From the NCBI RefSeq assembly GCF_905372525.1, contig NZ_CAJPPN010000029.1:1-29127 (forward strand): a DNA stretch of 29,127 nt. The letters are read 5' to 3'. The stretch is from an uncultured Porphyromonas sp. (GTDB lineage Bacteria > Bacteroidota > Bacteroidia > Bacteroidales > Porphyromonadaceae). This document shows positions 8,126-16,826 of the stretch, one piece after another. A program made the position numbers and the translations under genes. The notes beneath the pieces were generated by a model. It was not told the origin of the DNA and did not search any database. It saw only the letters and a program-made list of their open reading frames with translations. Within the stretch, counting starts at the first letter, position 1. Each line of letters starts with the position of its first letter.

Positions 8126-9352
8126 TTAGTCATTCTTAGCTGTCCAGCCCTTTGCCGTAAGAGCATTCTGGACACTAGTCGTGAGGCGACTAGCCTCGAT
8201 CTCTAGCTGTCCAGAGGAAGCCTGGAGCTGACCGATGGTATTGATAAGCTCTGCCTCACTGAGCCCTGTCCCCTTGAGGCTAAGCTTAGTGAGCTTGGAG
8301 AACTTGGTCACATTGAGGGTAGTCACATTCGTCCCTGATACCTTTAGCTCCTCGACCGTAGCAGGAGAGAATTTCTCTAGGAGTACCGGAAGCATAGCCT
8401 GAGGAATACCCTCTAGGTCGACCTTCTTAGTCCCAGCTGCGATTACTAGGCTACTCTCTGTCCCTAGAGCGGGGAGGTTGTGTAGCTTGACGGAGGTGAC
8501 GTGTGTGTCGCGTAGGCTGATGTCCCTAAGCTTGGGGTGATTCTCGAGCTCAAGGCTAAAGCCACTGGCTACACTTGGTCTATCGACGAGTACCACCTCT
8601 AGATCTCTACTCTTGTCGAAGGAGACTTCGGAGAACCTAGGAGACTGTGCGCGGAATTGCTTTAGCTTGGGTAGATTATCTAGATCTATGCTCTGGTTGG
8701 TAAGGGGAGAGCGGGAGATGAAGACCTCAAGTACATTATTTGTAGGTAGGCTTACCTTCTTATAATCGCTGGAGCGTTCCTTCCCATTGAAGTTCTTAAG
8801 TCCTGTTCCGTAGCTTCCCAGGCCAAGCTCCTTGAGTTTCGTCTGCTTCGTGAGGTCAAGGTGATTAACCTCATGCCCAGCGAGCCAGAGGTAGGTGAGC
8901 TCAGGGGCATTGGTCAGGTCGATGGAGGAGACGGGCCGGGAACCATAACTCGTAGTTAGCAGGAGGAGGTGTTTAAGAGTCGACGAAGGCTTAGCAACCT
9001 TGAAGTCGGAGACTCCATCCGCAATGACCTCTAGGGCTGCGATAGAGCCCTCTACCCCGACGACCCCAGCTTCACCAGCGATATAGGTGTAGTCCTTGGA
9101 GCCAGACTGCGCCCCGATGAGGGTGATCGGAGTGAAGCCCTTTGCTCGGAGTGAGAACGTCGTACCCTTAGTGATATGGAAGTATACTGGTGCGGCCAGA
9201 GCCTTCTTGCCATCTGGATCCTTGTCATCGATCCTCTCGACTTTCTTATCTGGGGTAGGAGTTGGAGGTACAGGCTCCTTCCCTGACTTGCCGCAGGCAG
9301 ATAGCACGAATGTGAGGGAGGCTAGAGCCACCCATGTAAGTCCTTTTCTCAT
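8126..9352 (-). CDS. Leucine-rich-repeat lipoprotein
   Basis: 408 residues. The signal peptide ends in lipobox LSAC with acylated Cys20, followed by a Pro-rich spacer (EPVPPTPTPDK). Leucine-rich-repeat-like strands run from about residue 125 to the end, for example SIDLTNAPELTYLWLAGH, HLDLTKQTKLKELGLG, LDNLPKLKQFRA, LENHPKLRDISLRD and VTKFSKLTKLSLKGTG. Repeats of this sort in Bacteroidetes surface proteins serve protein or host-surface binding. No catalytic motif is seen, so a binding or adhesion role is only an inference. It is probably anchored to the outer membrane and transcribed alone from a TATCTTTG promoter. Confidence 0.8.
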   Translation of the reverse strand: MRKGLTWVALASLTFVLSACGKSGKEPVPPTPTPDKKVERIDDKDPDGKKALAAPVYFHITKGTTFSLRAKGFTPITLIGAQSGSKDYTYIAGEAGVVGVEGSIAALEVIADGVSDFKVAKPSSTLKHLLLLTTSYGSRPVSSIDLTNAPELTYLWLAGHEVNHLDLTKQTKLKELGLGSYGTGLKNFNGKERSSDYKKVSLPTNNVLEVFISRSPLTNQSIDLDNLPKLKQFRAQSPRFSEVSFDKSRDLEVVLVDRPSVASGFSLELENHPKLRDISLRDTHVTSVKLHNLPALGTESSLVIAAGTKKVDLEGIPQAMLPVLLEKFSPATVEELKVSGTNVTTLNVTKFSKLTKLSLKGTGLSEAELINTIGQLQASSGQLEIEASRLTTSVQNALTAKGWTAKND

Positions 9353-9397
9353 CTGTCTTTCCTTTTTAAATGACTAATGATCGTAAATATCTCGAGG

Positions 9398-9405
9398 CAA
9401 AGATA
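9398..9405 (-). promoter_or_regulatory. Promoter -7 element of the LRR lipoprotein gene
   Basis: The minus strand reads TATCTTTG, about 45 bases before the ATG. No clear TTG at -33 is visible. Confidence 0.55.
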
Positions 9406-9444
9406 GTAATTATGTCTCAGAGCCTTGTCTGTGGGATGCTTGCT

Positions 9445-10671
9445 TTATAGCTCAGAGACGGCTACAAGGCGATCTACCCGATCAGATGGTGATCGATGAT
9501 AGACGAGTATCGTATAGTGGTTCTTGGTCTGGTAGTGATCTCCTACGGTGGGTTGGCTGAGGAGCCTATCCTGCCCATAGGCTCTGAAGAGAGGTAGGTA
9601 TTCCTGATAGCCCATCTTCAGTAGGACTGTCCCCTCGTATCGCTGTCCCGACTCACTATAGCGAAGCGTACGTTGCTCCATCGGAAGATAGCGGAAGGCT
9701 TCGCCCTCTAGGACGACGTCCCCACCAGCTAGCCGTGGGCTTACGAACTGGATGAGCACCTCATGGTAGTCTGCCTCTGTCCCTGGGTGGCTACTGCCTG
9801 CCATACGTATGAGCTGTAGTCCCTGATGGCTCTCTTCCGCTTGATAAGCCTGCTGGCTACATTGAGTCACAGGGTAGAGCTGGAGCTGATAGACACTATC
9901 TAGTGAGATGATCCGCTCTACCCCCAGACCTGCAGTACGGTCTGAGAGATGCTCTAGGCGGAAGTAGCTATTCCCCCCAGGGAACCGAGCTCCATACTGC
10001 TGTGCATAGCATAGCTCTCTCCCCGTATAGGTGTAGGGGGTGGTGAGGATGACGGCATTATCCCATCGGGCATTCTGTAGGACGATGACCTTAGTCTCTC
10101 GATCGAGCCTAGGCTGCGTACTCGGAGCAGAGACGCGTAGGTCTATCTGCTGATGTTGTCCCTTGTTGTCCTGCCAAGCTTCGCTCGTGACCTGCGCTTG
10201 CACAGAGAACGACGGCTCCACGATGACTAGCGGTATGGAGAGCAACGTCTTCTCTGGCTCGTCCTCAGAGTAGATCTCGACCCGATAGTTCCCTGATCGC
10301 TTGAGCCCCGTCTGCTCGTTAGGGATGCTAAGCTGATAGTGGGCATAGGGTATCAGGGTGGATCTACTGGGCTCTGGAGCACCGATTAGATGAGTGTCGA
10401 AGCCCTCTATATACTCTATAGGTAGGAGGCTGGAGGGATGCCAGTCTACATCATAGCTACGGACTCTATAGGAGAGGAGTGGCTGCTCTCCTCCTAGGAG
10501 ATCAAAGGAAATGTGTAGCTGATCCCGTCCGCCGAGCTGGAGTATGTTGAGGCGGGGGCTAACCTTCGCTGGTGTATCCCCGATCTGGGTGACTACAGCT
10601 CCTATTTGCGCCGAGAGAGTGTAGGGGAATAGTGCGAGTAGAGCTGCGCAGAGGATGGGGCGGAGCTTCAT
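9445..10671 (-). CDS. DUF5103 family, type IX secretion system plug protein
   Basis: 408 residues with a signal peptide ending in SAQ (about 22). The DUF5103 signature region is easy to see: LHISFDLLGGEQPLLSYRV (about 52-70), YDVDWHPSSLLPIEYIEGF (about 73-91) and LSIPNEQTGLKRSGNYRVEIY (about 114-134). In Flavobacterium, a protein of this family plugs the SprA translocon of the type IX secretion system on the periplasmic side. It follows ribE by 24 bases and probably shares its transcript. Its presence implies a functioning T9SS in this organism, although no other T9SS gene lies in the window. Confidence 0.85.
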   Translation of the reverse strand: MKLRPILCAALLALFPYTLSAQIGAVVTQIGDTPAKVSPRLNILQLGGRDQLHISFDLLGGEQPLLSYRVRSYDVDWHPSSLLPIEYIEGFDTHLIGAPEPSRSTLIPYAHYQLSIPNEQTGLKRSGNYRVEIYSEDEPEKTLLSIPLVIVEPSFSVQAQVTSEAWQDNKGQHQQIDLRVSAPSTQPRLDRETKVIVLQNARWDNAVILTTPYTYTGRELCYAQQYGARFPGGNSYFRLEHLSDRTAGLGVERIISLDSVYQLQLYPVTQCSQQAYQAEESHQGLQLIRMAGSSHPGTEADYHEVLIQFVSPRLAGGDVVLEGEAFRYLPMEQRTLRYSESGQRYEGTVLLKMGYQEYLPLFRAYGQDRLLSQPTVGDHYQTKNHYTILVYHRSPSDRVDRLVAVSEL

Positions 10672-10695
10672 CGGTAGTGGGTATAGAGGTAGGGA

Positions 10696-11301
10696 TCATC
10701 CCTCGTATTGCTGCATCTTGCAGAGGTACTTCCCGACGATGTCAAACTCAAGGTTCACTATACTCCCTACACGGATATGCTTGAAATTGGTATGCTCATG
10801 GGTGTAGGGGATAATAGCCACGCCAAAGGAGGTCTTCTCGGAGGCACAGACCGTGAGGCTCACTCCATTGACAGCTACAGACCCCTTCTCCACAGTGATA
10901 TATCCCTGCTGAGCCAGAGCCTTGTCTGTCTGATGCTCGAAGCGGTAGAGCCAGCTTCCATTAGCTTCCTCGACCGAGGTGCACAGAGCCGTCATATCTA
11001 CATGCCCCTGGACAATATGCCCGTCTAGGCGTCCTCCTAGGAGCATACTCCGCTCGAGGTTGACCTCATCTCCTACCTGGAGTCTCCCCAGATTTGATCG
11101 CTCTAGGGTCTCACGGATGGCTGTGACTGTGTAGGTGTCTCCCTGCTGGGCGACGACGGTGAGGCATACTCCATTATGGGCAATGCTCTGATCTATCTTG
11201 AGCTCGCGAGCAAAGGGACAAGAGAGTGTGAGGTCGAGGTTGTCACCATGTCGCTCTAATGCGACGACCTTACCACAGGCTTCTACTATTCCGGAAAACA
11301 T
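10696..11301 (-). CDS. ribE: Riboflavin synthase alpha subunit
   Basis: 201 residues made of two tandem lumazine-binding domains (about 1-97 and 98-190). Hallmarks are the N-terminal MFSGIVE, the repeated GVCLTV and GVSLTV strands, and LLGGRLDGHIVQGHVD at the domain junction. It dismutates two 6,7-dimethyl-8-ribityllumazine molecules into riboflavin and a pyrimidinedione, the last step of riboflavin synthesis. The ATG at 11301 sets the invariant MFSGI start. It is followed 24 bases later by the DUF5103 gene. A TATCTTTG -7 lies about 80 bases upstream. I see no FMN riboswitch in the leader. The gene is called ribE or ribC depending on organism. Confidence 0.95.
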   Translation of the reverse strand: MFSGIVEACGKVVALERHGDNLDLTLSCPFARELKIDQSIAHNGVCLTVVAQQGDTYTVTAIRETLERSNLGRLQVGDEVNLERSMLLGGRLDGHIVQGHVDMTALCTSVEEANGSWLYRFEHQTDKALAQQGYITVEKGSVAVNGVSLTVCASEKTSFGVAIIPYTHEHTNFKHIRVGSIVNLEFDIVGKYLCKMQQYEG

Positions 11302-11377
11302 ATCTTCTTATTTTGTATCTAAGTATTGTTGATCTTTGGGCATCCTCCTATAGCTGAGGGGAAGGATGACCTATGCG

Positions 11378-11385
11378 CAAAGATA
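11378..11385 (-). promoter_or_regulatory. Promoter -7 element of ribE-DUF5103
   Basis: TATCTTTG on the minus strand, about 77 bases before the ribE ATG. No convincing -33 TTG. Confidence 0.5.
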
Positions 11386-11425
11386 AAACATCTCGCTGTC
11401 ACCCTAATGCCTCACCCAAGGTCAG

Positions 11426-11468
11426 CCCCTAGGGAGCTACCCCCGAGAAGGGGAAGCCCCCCTAGGGG
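11426..11468 (-). terminator. mutS2 terminator
   Basis: Outer arms CCCCTAGGG (11426-11434) / CCCTAGGGG (11460-11468) plus inner CCCC/GGGG pairs make a strong hairpin 27 bases after the mutS2 stop. The poly-U tract is poor. Confidence 0.65.
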
Positions 11469-11495
11469 AATATAGGGGGGGAGGGATATGGGCGA

Positions 11496-14072
11496 CTAAT
11501 TCATCTCAATGACGGTGATCCCTGCACCTCCGAAGCGGACATCCTCATCATGGAAGGCACTCACCCCAGGCACACCAGCCAAATAGTTGCGGATAGACTC
11601 ACGTAGAGCACCTGTACCCGTTCCATGGAGCACTCGCACCTGACTGACTCCTAGCTGGAGAGCTTCGTCTACGAAGCGTGCGACCGTCTCCACGGCTTCG
11701 CTTGCTCGGACGCCTCGGATATCGATCTCTTGTCGGAAGGTAAGTCGCTTCTGGTGGATCTGATCTATGATTTGTGTCGAGCGTATGGCCTCCTGTGGGG
11801 TCATCTTTCTCTGATATTTACGAGCCTCGGCCTCTGTCGCTAGATGTAGTCGCTTGAGGGGAATGGTCGTCTTCAGAGCCCCAAGGCCGACAACGGCCTC
11901 ACGCTGGGTCAGCGAGAGGATAGTCCCAAGTGCCTTCTGTCCCTCGATATGCACGACGCTACCTACCTCGAGGGTACCTTGGTGTCGTGGAGGCTCAGGT
12001 GTGGCTGTCTCATCCGAAGGCTTCGGCTGTAGCTCCCGCTCCTTGCTCTTACGCTCTGTCTGCCGCTTACGACGAGCTAGTAGGCGCTCTACCTCTCGTT
12101 GTGCCTTCTTAGCGGAGGCTAGTTGCTCTGCTTGCGCCTCTTCGGATAGCTCTTGGTCGAAGTCTGACAGTTGCTTCCTGATGAGGCGGGTCTGCTCTCG
12201 CTCGGCCTCAGCCTCTCGGATCTCACGTATGGTTCGTTCGATCCTCCCATTAGCCTCTTGGATGAGGCGTCGAGCCTCTTGGCGTGCCTCGTCTAGGATC
12301 TTCTTACGCTGAGCCCTCAGGGTATCGGTCTCCTCGGTATAGCGGTCTGTGGCCTCCTGCAGGAGTCGCTCATCTCGGCGTATACTCTGTCGCTTCCCCT
12401 CCCAGTACCGTTTGTCTCGTATGATGTCCTGTAGGTACTTGTCCATATCGATGTACTCCGAGCCGACTTCCTCGGTGACCTCCCTGAGAATCTCCTCTGG
12501 TAGTCCTATCTTACGGGCAATCTCTATGGCGAAGGAGCTCCCGGGTCTACCGATAGAGAGCCGGAAGAGAGGGCGCATCTCATGTCGATCATAGAGCATA
12601 GCACCGTTGATCAGTCCTGTATGCTCCTCTGCGTAGGTCTTGAGGTTCTGATAGTGTGTCGTGATGACCCCAAAGGCACCCTGATCATTGAAGCGGTGCA
12701 GGAGTGCCTGTGCGATGGCTCCGCCTATCGTCGGCTCTGTGCCCCCCCCAAACTCATCGATGAGTATAAGGCTCTGCTCGTCGCATCCTCGGACGAACTG
12801 CTTCATATTCCTCAGGTGAGAGCTGTAGGTACTCAAGTCATCCTCTATGGACTGCTCATCACCGATGTCGATATAGAGCTTGTCAAAGAGCCCCATCCGA
12901 GAATGCTCTAGCATAGGTACCGGTATACCACTCTGTACTAAGTACTGGAGTAACCCAACGGTCTTGAGGCAGACGGACTTCCCCCCCGCATTAGGCCCTG
13001 AGATCAAGAGAATGCGTGCCTCTGGTGTCTTTAGCTGGATGTCAAGGGGGACGATGCTATGCCCCTGTGCCTTGAGGCTACGTAATAGGAGGGGATGCTT
13101 TGCCCCGTACCACTCTACCTCTGCATGCCGAGCGAAATGAGGGCATATCCCTCCTAATTCACTTGCCCAACGAGCCTTGGCGTGGATGAAGTCTAGCTGA
13201 GCGAGGACTCCGTAGGATACTAGGAGATGGGATATATTGGGACGAAGACGATTGGTCACCTCCGTGAGGATACGGATGATCTCTCGCCGCTCCTCTCCCT
13301 CTAGCTCACGTATGCGGTTGTTGGCCTCTACGAGCTCTATGGGCTCTATGTAGACCGTCTTGCCGGTAGCAGACTCATCGTGTACGATACCACGTATCTT
13401 ACGCTTGTGCATGGGAGCGACGGGGATCACGAGGCGTCCGTCTCGTAGAGCAGGCTGTACACCACTATCTATCCATCCCTCACGCTGAGCTCCCTGGAGG
13501 ATACGCTGGAGCATCCCCGATAGACTTCGCTCGGTCTCACGGATTGACTGGCGTATCGCTAGGAGTTCTCTCGTAGCATTGTCTCTTAGCCGTCCCTCGT
13601 CGGTGAGTAGACTGCGTAGGTGTTGTGCTACCTTGGGGTAGGTCGAGCTCTTCTCGACCAGCTCGGTGAGGAAGGGGTAGTGGTAGGTGAGACTCTCGTC
13701 GGCTCGAGACCCCGTGCACTGCTCCTCGGTGAAGAAGCGGTGTACACCATGCAGCGTCTCTAGCATCCGTAGGAGCTCTGAGAGCTCCTCTTCCTCGACG
13801 AACGTCCCTAGGGGATGGACTCGCTGTAGCACCTCCCGGCAGTCTGTCAGAGCCAGTGAGGGCAGAGACACACTCCCCCCGAGTATCTTGATCATCTCAG
13901 CGGTCTCTCCCAGAGCCCTAGTGATCTCGTCGTAGTCAGCACTAGCCTCCAGTGCTAGTACTAGTTCTTTACCCAGAGGGGAAGCGCAGTACTCAGAGAG
14001 TAGCGTCTGTACCTCGGTGTAGCCAATCTTTTCAGTGAAGTTATGCGGATAGACCTCCAGTGTCTTACCCAT
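11496..14072 (-). CDS. mutS2: MutS2-family ATPase with C-terminal Smr domain
   Basis: 858 residues. After the clamp and lever helices comes the MutS-type ABC ATPase: Walker A GPNAGGKS (359-366), DIGDEQSIEDDLSTYSSHL (402-420) and Walker B LILIDEFGGGTEP (435-447). A long charged coiled coil (about 520-690) and the Smr nuclease domain (about 782-858: DIRGVRASEAVE, VLHGTGTGALRES) follow. MutS2 proteins lack the mismatch-recognition domain. They are linked to suppression of recombination at branched DNA and, in Bacillus, to splitting collided ribosomes. The Walker B variant GGGTEP replaces the common GAGTDP. No clear promoter is visible upstream. Confidence 0.95.
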   Translation of the reverse strand: MGKTLEVYPHNFTEKIGYTEVQTLLSEYCASPLGKELVLALEASADYDEITRALGETAEMIKILGGSVSLPSLALTDCREVLQRVHPLGTFVEEEELSELLRMLETLHGVHRFFTEEQCTGSRADESLTYHYPFLTELVEKSSTYPKVAQHLRSLLTDEGRLRDNATRELLAIRQSIRETERSLSGMLQRILQGAQREGWIDSGVQPALRDGRLVIPVAPMHKRKIRGIVHDESATGKTVYIEPIELVEANNRIRELEGEERREIIRILTEVTNRLRPNISHLLVSYGVLAQLDFIHAKARWASELGGICPHFARHAEVEWYGAKHPLLLRSLKAQGHSIVPLDIQLKTPEARILLISGPNAGGKSVCLKTVGLLQYLVQSGIPVPMLEHSRMGLFDKLYIDIGDEQSIEDDLSTYSSHLRNMKQFVRGCDEQSLILIDEFGGGTEPTIGGAIAQALLHRFNDQGAFGVITTHYQNLKTYAEEHTGLINGAMLYDRHEMRPLFRLSIGRPGSSFAIEIARKIGLPEEILREVTEEVGSEYIDMDKYLQDIIRDKRYWEGKRQSIRRDERLLQEATDRYTEETDTLRAQRKKILDEARQEARRLIQEANGRIERTIREIREAEAEREQTRLIRKQLSDFDQELSEEAQAEQLASAKKAQREVERLLARRKRQTERKSKERELQPKPSDETATPEPPRHQGTLEVGSVVHIEGQKALGTILSLTQREAVVGLGALKTTIPLKRLHLATEAEARKYQRKMTPQEAIRSTQIIDQIHQKRLTFRQEIDIRGVRASEAVETVARFVDEALQLGVSQVRVLHGTGTGALRESIRNYLAGVPGVSAFHDEDVRFGGAGITVIEMN

Positions 14073-14118
14073 ATATCAGTATACCGTATATTAGTTTATA
14101 GTGCGTGAAGAGCCTCTA

Positions 14119-14146
14119 CACGGAGTGGGGGCTATTGCCCCCTCCG
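14119..14146 (-). terminator. Possible terminator of the pyrB-pyrI-flavin reductase operon
   Basis: CGGAGTGGGGGC and GCCCCCTCCG pair around a TATT loop, with a two-base bulge, in the gap between the operon end and mutS2. A second small stem (CTACCTC/GAGGTAG) lies around 14195-14211. There is no strong U tract. Confidence 0.45.
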
Positions 14147-14242
14147 CATCTATGTACCCTCTACTCACAGAGGTGTCTCCCACAGAGGAACCTCCCTACC
14201 TCGGTGAGGTAGAGGGCTCTCTGACGCTGGGGTATGGTGAGT

Positions 14243-14827
14243 CTAACGACGTTTGGTCTTATCCTTCTTACGCACCGACCATCCGAAGTGCCCGATGTAG
14301 TCTCCGAGACCGAAGTATCCCCCATGTGCGTAGACGAGTAGCTCTGCACGCTGCATGTCGAAGGCTCCTGTCTCTGGGTCGATATAGGCCTCATCGGCAC
14401 GTACCCCGACGATATCGGCGAGGAACATATCGTGACTTCCAAGGCTCTTTATCTCTCGTATCTGGCACTCTAGGCTGATCGGAGACTCCTCGATGAGTGG
14501 TACCCCGAGCTTACTCCCAGGCTCCTTAGTAAAGCCACAGGTGGCGAACTTATCCTCCTTTCGTCCCGATACGACTCCACACCAGTCCGTCTCCTTAGCC
14601 ATAGAGACCGTGGTAAGATTGATACCAAAGGCTCCCTGCTCCCTGATGATCCCATGCGAATGACGCTCAGGACGTATCCCTACGACACACATCGGAGGGT
14701 TCGTGCAGATGGTGCTGACCCAGGAGGCGGTGAGGAGATTGGCCTCTCCATCCTCCATCGTGCCACAGCTGATCAGGACAGCGGGTAGGGGATAGATTAG
14801 TGTCCCTGGCTTCCAGTCTATCCTCAT
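14243..14827 (-). CDS. Flavin reductase family protein (FMN-binding split barrel)
   Basis: 194 residues matching the flavin-reductase-like FMN-binding family. Visible features are GTLIYPLPAVLISCGTMEDGEANLLT near the N-terminus, STICTNPPMCVVGIRPERHSH, FGINLTT and the middle DWCGVVSGRKEDKF. The C-terminus is very basic (KKDKTKRR). Members reduce FMN with NAD(P)H or bind flavin as oxidoreductases; the acceptor is unknown. Its ATG overlaps the pyrI TGA as ATGA, so it is translationally coupled to pyrI and part of the pyrimidine operon. A metabolic link to pyrimidine synthesis is inference. Confidence 0.85.
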   Translation of the reverse strand: MRIDWKPGTLIYPLPAVLISCGTMEDGEANLLTASWVSTICTNPPMCVVGIRPERHSHGIIREQGAFGINLTTVSMAKETDWCGVVSGRKEDKFATCGFTKEPGSKLGVPLIEESPISLECQIREIKSLGSHDMFLADIVGVRADEAYIDPETGAFDMQRAELLVYAHGGYFGLGDYIGHFGWSVRKKDKTKRR

Positions 14828-15285
14828 AGTAGCTCAGCCTCCTCAGCTCTAGTCTTACGGCCACAGTAGTGGCACTCTAGTACACCTCGGCCATCAGCTG
14901 CTCTCGAAACATGGAAGTAGGTAGTCACTGGCTCTGCCGAAGTGATGCACTTAGGGTTGGGACAGCGGACGAAGCCCCGCACCTCTATCGGCAGGCTGAC
15001 CTGGCGCTTCTCGATGACCTTGTAGTCTCGGATGACGTTGATGTGTACTTCAGGGGCAAGGAGGGCGATCTTATCGATCTCCTCGGGGGAGAAGAAGTGG
15101 TCTGCGAGCTTAATGATCCCCTTACGCTCGTGGCGTGTGCTCTGTAGGTTGTTCCCGATCGTGATCGGTGTCGTTAGTTCCTCCAGGTGTAGGAGGCTGA
15201 CGATCTGGAAGAGTCGATCTGAGGGGATGTGATCCAGCACGCTCCCGTCACGTATTGCTTCGACGAGCATTTTCTCTTTGTTCAT
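14824..15285 (-). CDS. pyrI: Aspartate carbamoyltransferase regulatory chain
   Basis: 153 residues, the usual PyrI length. The N-terminal allosteric nucleotide-binding domain is followed by the zinc domain with Cys108, Cys113, Cys138 and Cys141 (CPNPKC and CHYC), the four ligands needed to hold the catalytic trimers. It assembles with PyrB into the dodecameric ATCase and should pass on CTP/ATP feedback. It starts 21 bases after the pyrB stop and its own stop overlaps the start of the flavin reductase gene. Confidence 0.97.
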   Translation of the reverse strand: MNKEKMLVEAIRDGSVLDHIPSDRLFQIVSLLHLEELTTPITIGNNLQSTRHERKGIIKLADHFFSPEEIDKIALLAPEVHINVIRDYKVIEKRQVSLPIEVRGFVRCPNPKCITSAEPVTTYFHVSRAADGRGVLECHYCGRKTRAEEAELL

Positions 15286-15306
15286 CGTTTGGTTGCTTAT
15301 CTTCGG

Positions 15307-16221
15307 TCATTGCACCACCTCTATACCTAGTACCTCGCAGAGGATGGACTGGCGGGCATATAGTCCATTCTGAGCCTGCTGGACGTAGTAGGCTTGAGGG
15401 GTGTCATCTACGTCCTGAGCTATCTCCCCGACACGTGGTAGGGGATGGAGTACACGTAGGTTGTCCCTACAGCCTGAGAGCATCTCACGAGTGAGGATAT
15501 AGACGTTCTTCACACGCTCATATTCCTCGAGATCGATGAAACGCTCCCGTTGTACCCTAGTCATATAGAGTATGTCTACGCTCTGGATCACCTCACTAGA
15601 GAAGTCTGTCGTCTCTACAAATGGGATCTCGTGCTGACGACAGAAGTCCTTGTACTCCTCGGGCATCCTTAGCTCCGGAGGAGAAACGAAGATGAAGCTG
15701 GGATGAAAGTGAGATAGTCCCACGATCAGGGAGTGTACCGTGCGTCCATACTTGAGGTCTCCGACCAGAGCGATGGTCTTCCCCTCCAGCGATCCCTGCG
15801 TCTTGCGTATCGAGTAGAGGTCGAGTAGGGTCTGTGAGGGGTGCTGGTTCGCTCCGTCCCCAGCATTGACGATCGGGGCTCGATCGAGCTCTGAGGCATA
15901 GAGGGCCGCACCCTCTAGGTAGTGGCGCATGACGATCGCATCGGCATAGTTGGCCACCATAGAGATGGTATCCTTGAGTGACTCACCCTTGGACGAGCTA
16001 GAGGTAGTAGCGTCAGAGAAGCCTATGACACGTCCACCGAGCCTGTTCACTGCAGTCTCGAAGCTCAGGCGGGTACGTGTCGAGGGCTCAAAGAAGAGTG
16101 TCGCGATGACACGTCCCTCTAGTAGCCTACGATTGGGGTTCTGCTCGAAGAGCTCTGCACGATCGAGCAGACGGATGATGTCCTCGGCGGAGAGCTGGTT
16201 AATCGATACTAAATGCTTCAT
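15307..16221 (-). CDS. pyrB: Aspartate carbamoyltransferase catalytic chain
   Basis: 304 residues from the ATG at 16221 (MKHLVSINQLS). The frame continues upstream to a TTG at 16278, but that would add 19 residues absent from the family. The carbamoyl-phosphate site FFEPSTRTR (43-51), the SSSKGES loop (about 75-81), NAGDGANQHPSQT (119-131) and LHPLPRV (258-264) are all intact. It condenses carbamoyl phosphate and aspartate to N-carbamoylaspartate, the first committed step of pyrimidine synthesis. It heads the pyrB-pyrI-flavin reductase operon. Confidence 0.97.
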   Translation of the reverse strand: MKHLVSINQLSAEDIIRLLDRAELFEQNPNRRLLEGRVIATLFFEPSTRTRLSFETAVNRLGGRVIGFSDATTSSSSKGESLKDTISMVANYADAIVMRHYLEGAALYASELDRAPIVNAGDGANQHPSQTLLDLYSIRKTQGSLEGKTIALVGDLKYGRTVHSLIVGLSHFHPSFIFVSPPELRMPEEYKDFCRQHEIPFVETTDFSSEVIQSVDILYMTRVQRERFIDLEEYERVKNVYILTREMLSGCRDNLRVLHPLPRVGEIAQDVDDTPQAYYVQQAQNGLYARQSILCEVLGIEVVQ

Positions 16222-16275
16222 ATCCTTATCAAGTATGATGATCCGATAGGCCGAGCACAGAGGGCTTTGCCCGTA

Positions 16276-16283
16276 CAAAGATA
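16276..16283 (-). promoter_or_regulatory. Promoter -7 element of the pyrB operon
   Basis: TATCTTTG on the minus strand, about 55 bases before the pyrB ATG. The -33 region lacks a clear TTG. A small GGGC-AAA-GCCC stem follows within the leader. This element also confirms that the upstream TTG start of the open frame is not used, since it lies at the promoter itself. Confidence 0.55.
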
Positions 16284-16764
16284 ATGAGAATAGCCCTAGT
16301 AGATCTTATATTCTCTGACCTAAAGGGTAGGGCGGGCGTATCCCCCTTTTAGTATACCCTATACTCGAGCTCTCAGGGAAGCTTTTAGGGGGATGTGTAG
16401 CTGAGGGAGCCTTGTCCGTATCTCTGGAGAGCCTGAACGCTATCCCTGCAATACATACCTGCGAGAGAGCTCTATAGGGCTCCTACTTAGAGCTAGGCAG
16501 TGTACACGTGGGTACACTGTGGTGTATGCGTGAGTATACTATAGTGTACACACGTGTACACTCTTCCCTCCTAAATAGTAGGGTGATGCTTGGTAAGTCT
16601 CCCCCTAGAGTAGAGACGTCCCTACCTCGAGTCCATGCATATCGGCTTCCTCCTCCTTGACTACTTTGTCCTCGATAGCCATAGAGCTCGTGTATCAGCC
16701 TCAGTACCCTCTGTCCCGAGCATTGCATCCAAGACGGCGAGCTCGTCTAGGGCATTGAATCTGA
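16284..16764. other. Divergent pyrB/dprA intergenic region
   Basis: This gene-free region separates the minus-strand pyrB operon from plus-strand dprA. It contains the pyrB promoter edge, repeat copy C (16430-16565) and the dprA promoter. I recognise nothing in 16320-16425 or in 16590-16760. Short ORFs here are not supported by any family resemblance. Confidence 0.5.
16430..16590. repeat. Dispersed intergenic repeat, copy C
   Basis: Three 22-bp units at 16500-16521, 16522-16543 and 16544-16565. They are near-palindromic (GTGTACAC followed by GTGTACAC or GTATAC) and match the iterons of copies A and B in the same register. The flank 16430-16499 resembles 22285-22354, most clearly at ACTTAGAGC just before the first unit. 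The downstream TCCCTCCTA motif is also shared. The longer 3' blocks seen in copies A and B are missing here. Confidence 0.75.
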
Positions 16765-16765
16765 C

Positions 16766-16795
16766 TTGATGGTATAGAGAGGTTTCGTATCTTTG
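16766..16795 (+). promoter_or_regulatory. dprA promoter
   Basis: TTG at 16766-16768, a 19-base spacer, then TATCTTTG at 16788-16795: a full Bacteroidetes consensus promoter. It ends 31 bases before the dprA ATG. Confidence 0.8.
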
Positions 16796-16826
16796 CCTCT
16801 ACAACTATGACGCACATATTATATTC

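Noticed and set aside
11302..11495. Possible FMN riboswitch before ribE
   Set aside because: The leader lacks the conserved FMN-aptamer core (AGGAUAU...GAUUCNGU-type blocks). The strong stem there fits the mutS2 terminator.
16222..16278. Longer pyrB starting at TTG 16278
   Set aside because: It would start at the promoter -7 box and add 19 residues not found in the family; the ATG at 16221 gives the normal PyrB start.
16483..16728. Minus-strand 81-codon ORF over repeat copy C
   Set aside because: Same reason as for copy B; it has no family resemblance and no promoter or conserved start.
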